A stretch of 64,000 nucleotides of DNA from Haliclystus octoradiatus (lineage: Eukaryota > Cnidaria > Staurozoa > Stauromedusae > Haliclystidae): the NCBI GenBank assembly GCA_916610825.1, contig OU744447.1:29586561-29650560 (forward strand). Reading direction: 5' to 3'. Positions 54,146 through 64,000 of this stretch are shown one piece after another (the stretch's first letter is position 1; each line of letters begins with the position of its first letter). The notes under the pieces are model-generated. The model saw only the letters and a program-made list of their open reading frames with translations. It did not search any database and was not told the DNA's origin. Position numbers and translations under genes: made by a program.

Positions 54146-55838
54146 AGAGATATTCGTCATGATTTGGTGAAATTTGAACTAAACAAAGTGCACAATTTAC
54201 TAATAACTTTATTATATTTCTATCATTTGTTGTATTCATAACTATAATTTTGCCATTGCTATATTTTATTTTCAGTCGGAATCCGTTTGAAATCATTACG
54301 AGCAGGACTACATGAGTCAGACTTACAATTATTTTAAGCCTTATTTATTATCATCTCAAGACTTCAACCATAGTCAGCAGAATAGAACGATATGGTCTGG
54401 AAGCCTATTGTTTCCATTGTTTGTCCGATTTAGGCTGCAATCAAAGGCAGAACGGGTCATGTGATCAAACTGGGTTCATACTTTTCAGCTGCACACTTAA
54501 CACTGGCGGTCAAGTCCGTCGTGAACAACGATTTTTTCATCTGACTGAAACAATAAGCTTGAACAATAAGCTTCCAGACCATTTCTATTCTATTGACTAT
54601 GCTTAAACTGACCTAACATGGCACATTCCACTAACCTGTTTATTTAAATCAGCATAACATTCCACCCATGAAGCATAAATTGCCATTACAGGTGGGTTAC
54701 CTGCAGCTAACCTGTTCAAATAAAAATGTGAAAAAGAATGTTATGAATTTGCTCATATTGATGAGGCGTTCGATTAGTGTTCGTTCAGTTATTTGAATCA
54801 GATGAGAGGAGTTAAAGAAAGTGATAGATAATTCCTCAAAATTGAAGATTTTATTCATACATTGTTTCAAGATTAGGCCTATATAAATATGAAAATGTAA
54901 CCAAACCAGTCATCCATATCTGATACAAGTAGGATTGTAAGATGATTTCTATCACATTTCCATTGCCACAGGGTTTGATGTTATTACATTCAAAAGAAAT
55001 AGATATGGGTTCTAAGGCAATGCAAAGTTAAGAATGAGATCAGCTATGAACAGGGTTCGCGAAAGGTTTACCTTTCTGGAATTCTAAAGCATTTCAACAT
55101 TCTATTCTGAATTTGTTCTTGTCTTCCAAATCTAGGACTCCTACTTTGTCGGACCCTGGCTATGAATAATGACAATACCCGGATTATGATGACATCAAAT
55201 AACTAGGGGGTTTAATAATTTTTTCTATACCATTAATAAAATAACTTATCACCAGTGTCATTGAGAAATGGGCAACTGATATTATCGGGAGCATAGCAAG
55301 TGAAAATTTTAAAATTAAAATAGCAGCTTCATCTTTTCTGGCGTAAAAATGGCATAGATTTGGCACTACAGTAAATCTATTTAGAGATATCTAATTTGAT
55401 GTGATGCTTGCTAGGAGGTTGAGAAAGACAGGTAAAAACATCAGAAAACTCTGTCCAATTCCAATTTATAGACTTTACCTTGTATCGTTAATAGCCATTA
55501 AATTTGCAACCACTTGGAATGGATACATGAGTGTGGTTGCAATATACTTAAATAAGACACAAAAAGAAGAGAATGGATACAAACAGACACACACGGTTTA
55601 ATGCCGAAAAATGAAATTTTTAATTCAATTCACAGCAATTCAATTCATTAACACCCAACTTGCATTGTCCACAGGCACACAATAGTAATCAATTCATTCA
55701 AATTTAAAATATTAGGATTTATTATAGGGTATAATTAAGACATTGGTAAATATATAGTAAAAATTCAGTCACACAGATGTAGCAATAAACATTTGAGTAC
55801 ATTCCCAGTTACTACTAAAACTAAAATCAAAATATCTA

Positions 55839-56022
55839 CTGCCAAACCTGTTGCAGCAGTCACCTCAATAAAGAGGTCACCATTTACAGTGGTCTCTCTT
55901 GGTATGTCTATAATAGACTTATTTTTTTATAGAATTAGCCCGAATATAAAGGCTACCTGCACATTATAGTGGTTAATTTATCCATGTCTCATTGCCGGCT
56001 GTTATATATAGAGGTTTCACTG
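55839..56022 (+). mobile_element. 184-bp pogo/mariner-like MITE, copy 3
   Basis: Starts CTGCCAAACCTGTTGCAGC and ends GAGGTTTCACTG. TA flanks both ends (55837-55838 and 56023-56024). Internal GGTCACC, AGTGGTC and TTGGTATGTCTA blocks match copy 2. Confidence 0.85.
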
Positions 56023-56350
56023 TACAAGTGATTACATTAGTTCAATCACTATTAAAATCATGTAGAGTATATGCAGGCAATGATGCCATTATAAACAGCA
56101 ATCATCTGAACAGATAGGGAGGGATAAGGGCGGAATCAAGTTGCAGTAGAGGAGATGAAGGCAAAGAAAGTCAATTATAAACAATATGAGCAACGTCCCG
56201 GCCCTCAATGAAGCTTTTTCTAGATACTGACAAGAGGATTGAAACAACACCATTTCCAGGAACTGTCCACATTTAGTTTGAGTACATGGCAAAAGGTTCA
56301 TTATTTTCAATATTTTCTTCTGATTTTTTTGTTGAGGTTTGGCCTATCCT

Positions 56351-56565
56351 CAGTGAAAAAGTTCATGAGTTCATGAACGTGATATTGCCCAAAAGTTCAT
56401 GATTGATGGACTGTTTATGAAATTTCGGGCAATTTCAGCATCATGAACCAGTTCTTGAACGGGTTCATGAAGTGTTCATAAACCTTTTGGACTGTTCATG
56501 GAATGTTCATGATCCTATAGAAAAATGTTCATGAATTGTTTATGAACTCATGGATTTTTTCACAG
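56351..56565. mobile_element. 215-bp MITE with GTTCATGAAC palindromes, copy 2
   Basis: Starts CAGTGAAAAAGTTCATGAG and ends in the inverse CTCATGGATTTTTTCACAG. The inside is filled with GTTCATGAA-type palindromes. Same family as 54,047-54,145. Confidence 0.8.
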
Positions 56566-57900
56566 GGGATAAATCAGAAAATTATCAATCTTCTTCTGAA
56601 TTTGCTCTGGCCTTTGGAAAATCTAGTCACCTCTGCCTGACCCTAATTAATTTATGAATCAACTAAGAACTATTCATGGAAGTGTGTTGTCACTTGATGT
56701 TCATCAATTTTAAAGAACTGCTGATGAATCTTTTGTGAAATGTTATTATTGAATTATGGCTGAGTTGGAAGACTGTAATGCAAACCCCTATGTTGCCTTG
56801 TGACAACAATACCCACATTAACTTACATGGAGTAAACTTACGTGCGAGACTGTTCCAGTGTATGTTTTGATCTCACTCAATTGTGATAACTAAAACAAAA
56901 AACATTGATCAACAAACCAGATTGATTATTTACATGAAACCCTCATAAACAATTCACCAGAAAAGAATTAGAAAAGAGACATCTTTCCGTTACTCAAAGT
57001 TCAGTGTAACAGTGTTTACCAGACGGTTTATTCATATGATGAAGCTCAGAAACTCAGAGTAAATGTCTCAATTCAAATTTGAAGTGTGAAAAGATAAGAG
57101 TATTACAGTACAGCGCATGGTACCAACCTCATCCGGCATTATGTAATTATCAGCTGTATGTTTGAGAGATCTGAATATCCACAACGCAACAATTTCAGAT
57201 AATAGATGAGGAATAAGGCCACTAAGAAAAAGGAAGACAGAACAACATATGACATAAAATGTAAAAATGCAGAACCAGAACAGAAGTGAACAACACACTT
57301 TTCCAACGCGCAGCTTGTAGAAATATGATTTCATCATTAAAATGGATCACAAAAATGTCTGAAAGAATCTTTACTAAATTGGATGATAAAACTAGGAGAT
57401 ATAATTATGTCAGCAGCTACATAGTTAATTTACCGCATCTGAAAAGTCAATTTAGACACAGCTATTTAGCAATTTTTTCGCAACTAAAAATTCAATTTTT
57501 TACATCTAATTAGCATCAGCAATTTAGTCATTTTACTGCAGCAGTAATAATTCTTATCGCAGCTACTTAAGATATTTCATCTCGTTAAGGAATCCGTTCA
57601 GTGTCATTTTGGATATAACTGTGATTTAATTGGTTGATTTTAGCGGGCATTTTGCCTTCAACTAAAACATATTCATATTCGGCATGGTTTTCTTGGTGCA
57701 AGACTATGCTTCCTTTGAAGATAATGACATGCGATATACAAAGGGGAATCGGAAAATGCTGGGAATTCTGCGAAAGTTTCAACAATAAAGCTGACGTTAT
57801 GTCTATTGACGAAGAAGGAGGATGGTCAAAATCTTTTGCGATCAAAATCAAAATCAAATAAAGGTAGCGAGCAGAGAATAGATGTAACATAGTCTATTCA
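56566..57900. other. Interval without recognised gene
   Basis: AT-rich. From about 57,400 it shows recurring AATTTAG/TTTAGC words that lead into the 80-bp minisatellite, possibly subterminal repeats of the Harbinger element to the right. Confidence 0.35.
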
Positions 57901-58280
57901 TTTGCCCTATTTAGGGAAATTAATTATGCGAATACGTTACTTTTTAGCTCCGATTTTTCAAAGTTGCCTTCATAATTAGACAATTAGCTGCGGAAATGAT
58001 CTATTTAGCTTAGGCGAATAGGCATTTAAGCTGAGATCTTCCAAAGACGCGTCTACTAGACAATTAGCTGTGGAAATGATCTATTTAGCTGCGGTGAATT
58101 GATATTTCAGCTGTGATTTTCCAAAGATGCGTCTACTAGACGATTAGCTGTGGAAATGATCTATTTAGAGCGGCGAAATGACTTTTTAGCTGCAATTTTT
58201 GAAGTATGCGGCTATCAGTCAATTAGCTGTGATAATGATCTATTTAGCTGTGGTAAAGCTACGCTTTAGCTGCAGTGTTA
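57901..58280 (+). repeat. 80-bp minisatellite, about 4.7 degenerate copies
   Basis: CAATTAGCTG-type unit starts fall at 57,981, 58,061, 58,141 and 58,220, with a more diverged unit before them. Shared words are GGAAATGATCTATTTAG, TTTTCCAAAGATGCG and GTCTACTAGA. The units have diverged, so this is older than the 77-bp array. Confidence 0.85.
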
Positions 58281-58605
58281 ATTCCATGCACAAAACTAAA
58301 ATGTTTTAGGTGTGCTATTGGAAGTATATCAGTTTTCTTTGAGCCTACTAACCTGAAAAATCCTAGAATGCCCTCCTCTTTGTAAATCTCTTTTGACGAA
58401 CTGTAGATACCCCTGAGAAGAAAACATACAGCAATTACAAAATCTTTAAAAAAAATTAATTTTAAAATCCTGATGAATTATAAAGTCTAAAAAATATATA
58501 ACTGAATTGCATGATCTAATATTGTGGGTATGAGAAAAATAAAACTCAAATTTTAAGGAAAAGGAATCCTATAACATTTTATTATTTTCTTCTGAATTAT
58601 TTCTG

Positions 58606-59116
58606 ATGCCTACCAAAGAGTACCAGGAAACTCCCTCACGTTTTTGTTGGTGATGATGCATTCGCCTTGAAAACATATACGATGAAGCCGTACCCGCATT
58701 CAACTGTTGACTTGGAAAATCGGACCTACAATTATAGACACAGTCGAGCCAGAAGAATTTCGGAAAATTTATTTGGGATCATTGCCAACCGATGGAGATT
58801 ATTCTTGTCACCAATCCAACTACAGCCAAAGAGCATAGAAAAAATCACGCTCTGTACATTAGTCATCCACAATTTTTTAAGAAAAACGGAAAATATCGGT
58901 GTATATTGCCCATCTGGATTATGTGATAGCGTTGGCTGTAGTAGAAAAATCACGCCAGGTAGATGGCGCCAGCAGCAGTCTACATCATCTATGCTACCTT
59001 TGGCACCTGCTTCAATTGGACACAGTGCAGCAACAGCGGCCAAAAACGCCAGGGAAAGCTACAATGACTACTTTTGCAACGAAGGCCAAGTCAAATGGCA
59101 ATGGAAACGTGCCTAA
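58606..59116 (+). pseudogene. PIF/Harbinger transposase, C-terminal part
   Basis: From about 58,606 the frame reads LPHVFVGDDAFALKTYTMKP, then TYNYRHSRARRISENLFGII and TLVIHNFL. These are the conserved Asp block, the R-rich motif with catalytic Glu and the HNF end of PIF/Harbinger (DDE_Tnp_4) transposases. The first catalytic Asp and N-terminus are not found upstream; a stop codon lies just before the frame. It therefore looks truncated, unless an acceptor near 58,622 joins an unseen exon. A His/Ser/Ala-rich extension follows to the stop at 59,116. The converging minus-strand gene is the usual Harbinger partner. Confidence 0.85.
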
Positions 59117-59394
59117 CCTGATCATTGAAATCTGATTTGAACTATTAGTATAGTGCATATATAGACAATACAGCTGACGCGGTTAAAGGGGAATTCGGAT
59201 AAGTGATTTCCATTAGATGTATTACGAATTATATGAAATGTGTACATAACATTAAATTCTTTTGTTAAATATTATTGTTCACTAAATAGCTATAGGCCTA
59301 CAATCAAGTTAGTAATATCATTTTTATAAATTTAAATGTATGGTCAATGAAATCAATATAACAATATAAAAACATGTCCATGATTCGGTTTTAT

Positions 59395-60437
59395 TTATTG
59401 TTCTCCTTCCAATAGTCTAGGCAGCACAAATGAGTAACAACTTGGTAAAGAATGTTGTTGTTGTTGTAGTTGCTGTTGTTGTTGTTGTTGTTGCTGTTGT
59501 GGATGAATATATTGATGTTGCTGTTTTTGGAGAGAACTTTGTTGTTGTCGTTGTTGCTGGTGCTGTTGCATTTCCAGCTCAAACAGGACATCCGATATCC
59601 TTTTTTCGGCTATTAATCTACCCATGTTGTTAAGTTTCTTTAACTTAGATGAAACATATAACGCAAAATGGTCTTTCGGCTCTTGGTTTTGAATTTGAAT
59701 CGGACTTGGATCCTTCACTTTTAAAAGACTGACGCATTCCTTGTGCACACTGGTTTTGTCCTTTCCAAGAGACCGGTGTCTCTGTTTGGCAGATGGTTGG
59801 CTATCCTCATTTGGATCATCATCCAAATCTATTGCTCTTACCACTTGTATCCTTGCTTTTACCAGGTTTCATAACTTTTTCAAGAAATTTCATATCTTTG
59901 AAATGAGTCCAAGTTGATTCATAAAGTTCATCTGCACCTTGTCCAGACTTACTTTTTCTAATTTTATTTAATTCCCTACCAAGTTGGGTACGTAGCAATT
60001 GCAATTTATTTTTAATCTCGTTGGGTTTTTAATAAGGATGGTATGTCCATTATGTTTGCGACTTCATCAAATGCTTTGGCCTTAATTTCTCTGTTGAAGT
60101 ATTCCTTCTTAGCAACATTCCATAGACATGGTCTATCCTCATAGTGAGATATTAGAGCTTTGATTTCTAAGTCACTCCACCTATGCTTGCACTTTGTATT
60201 ATCTATCGCCTTTTTAGTTATTCTCTTTTCTGGATTTGCTGTTTTATTAACTTTATTATTTGTCATGGATGGACCAGGTTCAGATATATTTTCTTCAGTT
60301 CTTCCCGGACTTGGTGGTATAGCTGCAAATGTCTCTGCTCTCTCTGCTCCTGTCTCTTCATTGTCAATAGTTTCACTGATAAAAGTACTATCTTCGCAAT
60401 CTTCATCAGTGTAACAATCAGGGTGAACAGTATCCAT
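59395..60437 (-). pseudogene. Harbinger-associated Myb/SANT-like protein, two frameshifts
   Basis: Begins at ATG 60437 with an acidic, Ser/Thr-rich N-terminus, then a Myb/SANT-like (MADF-type) DNA-binding domain: HRWSDLEIKALISHYEDRP, LWNVAKKEYFNR, then AKAFDEVANIM. One frame ends at 60,012; the next (LLRTQLGRELNKIRK, then ESTWTHFKDMKFL) runs to 59,819, and the last (59,395-59,844) carries an acidic part, DHFALYVSSKLKKL and a polyglutamine tract. Each break needs a single small indel; the first lies at a run of five A, so base-call error is possible. Harbinger elements encode such a protein to bring the transposase to DNA and into the nucleus. Confidence 0.8.
59446..59575 (-). repeat. Polyglutamine-coding CAA/CAG tract
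   Basis: Runs of Gln (up to nine and more, broken by Leu, Arg, Ser and His) encoded mainly by CAA/CAG, giving a TTG-rich plus strand. Located near the C-terminus of the Myb/SANT-like protein. Confidence 0.85.
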
Positions 60438-61644
60438 AATATATAATGATAATTTATATAGTGCTATACCGTGCTAAATTCAACACTGCAAGCTAATGTT
60501 TAACAGTCAACAAATAGGCTATGTGTGCGCTATTAAAACGAAGAGGTCTATGTTGTTGTTATTAATAATTACATGCGTTATAAAGCTCACTGCGCCTGCG
60601 CTTCAGGTCGCGTGGGCTTGTTTCACGTGTTCAAGGCAATAAAAATTCCAAGACTTCCGTACAACATAAAAAAAAATCCATGACTTGAATTCATGAACAT
60701 TTTCATGTTGCACAACACTTAATTGGTCATTAAATTGCGTACAACAATGTATGAACGGGGTGGACGAACGATGCAACTTGTTGAATACAATAAAAGTTGT
60801 ACGATGTTGTACAACAAAATCATATCGTTTGCTGAGGCCTTTATTTAATATATATATATTATTCAGCTAGAATCGAGGTTGTATTGACTATTGCAGTAAA
60901 TGCTACGCACATTGCATTCCATTTGGAAAAACGATTTTGAATCCATGAGCTTCAAATTTCCCAATCGAATAATGAATAATTAATAAAAAGTTTGTTGACA
61001 GTTCAGGAAACGTTAATAAGATCAAAATCTTCCATCAATCAATCAATCATATTATTTAGACTTGTATTCCACTGTTAAAATATAAATCCTCATTAACAGA
61101 ATGAAGTCCAGGTACTGTTTGGTGTTCATGAACTAATGAATTCATGGCTAATTGCTGGTTCAGATAAATACAACAAATATTGCGTTGCAGCGTTTCCAAA
61201 GCAAAACTTTTCTATTTTCGAAATTCAACCCATGGTTATAACACTTGACATTTGCTACCTACTTGTAATATGTTTCTCTTCCAACAAACTGGGCCATCAT
61301 TCGAATACTAATAACTAAATGAAAATAACAACAATTTTATTAATGTACTTAAATGAATTCATTCCAGTACATTTCCAATTAATCTAAATTGTGTCTTTCT
61401 TTCCAGCTTATTAATAATTTAAAAGTTTTGATTACATTTTGATAAGTATTGTAATTTACATGTGTTGCACATGGGCGTCTACCATACATATACGGTACCC
61501 TTCTACTTCAGACATAAAAGTATAACTGTTAAAAATAGCCTGGACTAAGGATAACGACAATTTCTGATTGAAATTCAATAAAAAGGACAGACTTTGGAGT
61601 TTACAAAAGTACAAAAAGACATATGCCGGCCAAAAGACATGACA

Positions 61645-61690
61645 TCTCCACCTTCAATCTGGCTGTTATACACAGGTTTCATGGTTTACA
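61645..61690 (+). mobile_element. Truncated copy of the 180-bp MITE
   Basis: Matches only the 3' end of the family: AATCTGGCTGTTATACACAG followed by GTTTCATGG. Confidence 0.5.
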
Positions 61691-62564
61691 TAGTTGTTGA
61701 TTCCAAAACTTAACTTACCTTGAAAAGGATAACTGATTACAACACCGACTGTTCTACAAATTGTAGCCTCGCATGTCTATAAAAGAAGCAATGCAGCAGA
61801 ATTATTTATAAAAACAGACCTGTAGTTTGTTGTTGTGAGCTTTGCAAGCCATGATTTTGCAAATTTAAGCCGTAACTAAAATTGTTGGTATCACTAGAGT
61901 GCTAACAATATACATAACAGTGAAAGGGCTTTCATAGAAACATAATTAAATGAACGCCAAATATGTACGTACAAAAATAACATAACATAATAGAATTGTT
62001 ATGCTAATACCCACATAACAGAATACAGTATTGAATTATCTACATGCGTCTATCTGTCATTTTGATTAAAAATAAAGCACAACAACAGCAACAAACTATT
62101 ACAGACAGCACCAGTACTGTACCTGATAAGCAAATTCTTTGACAGTTGTTTGGCTTTGATCACTTGGTGAACTATACTCCTACAAACAAAAAAATACATA
62201 AACAGTTCCTCAAAACAGTCTACCAAAACATCTAAGAAGCATATCAACATCAGTTCACGAATAAGTTCAAAAAAAATTAACACTATAAAGGGTTGTCCAT
62301 GCAAGCAAGCTGCCAAATAGAAAATCAATACATAAAGAGATGTATCTTTGAATAAAATCAGCCAGGAATGGAGCCTGAAAAATCAACAGTACGAGGGAAG
62401 GGAAGTATTGCTATATGAAATCCTACTAAGTTTCAGTTTGGTTTTCAAATACAGATTAAATAGCCAACGATTAAAAAGTCAAGTTTCATTCAAGTCATCT
62501 ATAAAATATGCTACTTTGAAAGGAAAATGCAAAATGCGTTGTGTCTGGTCGCCACATTGGTCCT

Positions 62565-62685
62565 ATTCTTCTTCAGCTTTGATGATTTGAAAATTTGATC
62601 TGCAAATTTTGATGGCAATTTTTGAAAAATGTTTATCCCAGAATTTCAAAACACATTCCATTATGACGTCATATTATACTGAACA
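62565..62685. repeat. Diverged dispersed repeat, copy B
   Basis: Similar, in the same orientation, to 4341-4460 (TCTTCTTCAGCTTTGA, AATTTTTGAAAAATGTTTA, AAAACACATTCCAT). Confidence 0.4.
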
Positions 62686-64000
62686 ACATTTATTATAGGG
62701 TCATGACTTATGACGCTATTATTCATTATCAAATGTAGATAAACAAGCGATACTTCAGACTAACGAAATATCAAACAATTATAACAAAAGAGTCTTTAAA
62801 GATCAATGTTTTTACTTCCACGCAATTATTAAATACTGAATACAGTGGCAAGGATTATTCCAGGATTTTATCCTAAGTCCGTTTTTTTCAAAGATTGAGT
62901 TTACAAGGAGAGAATAGTTTGGGGAAAAAGGGGGGTAATTTTGCCCCTATCCTTTTTATGCTACCAGTAATGAAGTATAAAAATATTGGTATTTGTTTTG
63001 TCAATAAAGGTTTAACAAAAAAGTAATAAAAAAACAAGTTTCAATGGATTATTTACCCACTATTTGCACAAATCACATACTAAAATACATTATTCCAAAG
63101 TGTTTCCGTTTTTAATTTCATAATCAAACAAAACGGGAGAACTATAACTAATCTATAATCTATGATCTATGATGAAGGAAGAAGATAAATGTATATGAAA
63201 TGTGTGTTGCGTAGGGATGCCAATTGATACTCAAAAAGAAATTGAATATTTGATAAAATCGTTCATTATTCGATTCAAATCAAATATTAATATCAAAAAG
63301 TTCTGTTTTATTGTTTGTTATCATTCAATTAAACAATAGCAACAGAAACAAAATGTTTTTTCATTATCTTTACATAGATTTTGAATATAGCGTTGACCTT
63401 TGGTTCGCTTTGATATTAGTAATATTCAAATTTAGTACCGGTACCGGTTCAAGTTCATGTTTAGTCAATAGGAAGATTGGGTTATACCAGTACTTGTTCT
63501 GTCAAAACAAGACATTTTGATTCAATAAAATAATACTTCAGTTTCTGTTTTCCAGGTAAAAATAAAATTCGGACAATTTGTTCAGGATTCATTTTGATTC
63601 TATGTAGAAATTTTATAGCGACAATAAAATTTTATTCAAAAAAGCTAAAGTAAAACCAAAACAGAGCAAAACAACGGAATCAAAACATGTACTCTGTGGT
63701 TCATGTTTCGCGCGCTGATAGGTGTTCTGAAACGAGGAGGTCAGTATAGGTTTCAGAGCATAGGGACTTCCTCCAATGCGCAGAAATGATGCACAACGAG
63801 AAAGCTGTACTCGTAGCTGTACATGTACTAAACTTAAACCAAGGGACTTCATCACGTCTGTTTTATCAATTAATTGTCACAGCAACAGAGTCTGAAATAG
63901 AACTAATGGATGGCGCGTGACTTGAGATTTTCTTTGTTCTGGTAATTAGGGGGAGTCCTGTAGACCATTCAAACATGCAAAAGACTTTGCTGTGAAATAT

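Larger units (their letters stand above)
60438..64000. other. Right end of window, no gene recognised
   Basis: AT-rich. Contains a truncated copy of the 180-bp MITE (about 61,645-61,690), a diverged dispersed repeat (62,565-62,685) and GC-richer sequence at 60,590-60,625 that could be near the Harbinger end. No exon with both splice sites and a protein-like frame was found. Confidence 0.4.

Noticed and set aside
59430-59633. Valine-rich plus-strand ORF
   Set aside because: Reverse reading of the polyglutamine tract in the Harbinger partner protein.
1-64000. tRNA or rRNA genes
   Set aside because: No stretch showed paired A and B boxes with a cloverleaf, or rRNA-like conserved blocks, by eye. 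A covariance-model scan would be needed to exclude small ones.

Overview
This is an AT-rich metazoan (invertebrate) genomic window. Genes are split by GT-AG introns with compatible phases, encode animal-type proteins (two Ras-like GTPases, a LicD/fukutin-type transferase, a large secreted protein), and are surrounded by animal transposons (BEL/Pao, Ty3/gypsy, LINEs, PIF/Harbinger, pogo/mariner-like MITEs). No bacterial features are present. At two genes a pyrimidine tract plus AG lies exactly 12 nt upstream of the ATG. That would fit spliced-leader trans-splicing, as known in tunicates, cnidarians and flatworms, but an ordinary 5'UTR intron explains it equally well. I cannot name the species.

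Layout. 1-1.54 kb: broken 3' end of a Ty3/gypsy pol with its 3' LTR. 2.1-24.7 kb (minus strand): one large multi-exon gene for a secreted, beta-rich and coiled-coil protein of unrecognised family. Nine exons were traced. Eight (12.97-24.7 kb) join with matching phases over about 1127 codons; the ninth (2.1-2.8 kb) needs at least one unseen exon before it. Its largest intron holds a nearly intact BEL/Pao retrotransposon (6358-11553) inserted in an older LINE. Another intron holds a small same-strand ORF for a Thr/Ser-rich secreted protein. 25-33 kb: gene-poor, with nested LINE fragments and a 380 bp fold-back element.

33.2-48.1 kb: the main gene cluster. Two Ras-like genes with the same exon plan face each other (plus, 33.2-36.7; minus, 41.2-48.1), and a two-exon LicD-family gene lies between them. 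One paralogue has lost the Gly and Gln of the switch II DxxGQ motif; the other keeps them. Neither has a CAAX box.

48.1-64 kb: no host gene recognised. It holds fold-back elements, a 77-bp array of five seemingly identical units each carrying a splice-acceptor-like tract, an 80-bp minisatellite, two short palindrome-rich MITEs and a decayed PIF/Harbinger module (transposase C-terminus plus convergent Myb/SANT-like partner with a polyQ tract). A 180-bp TA-flanked MITE family is scattered across the window (12.7, 39.4 and 55.8 kb, with a fragment at 61.6 kb).
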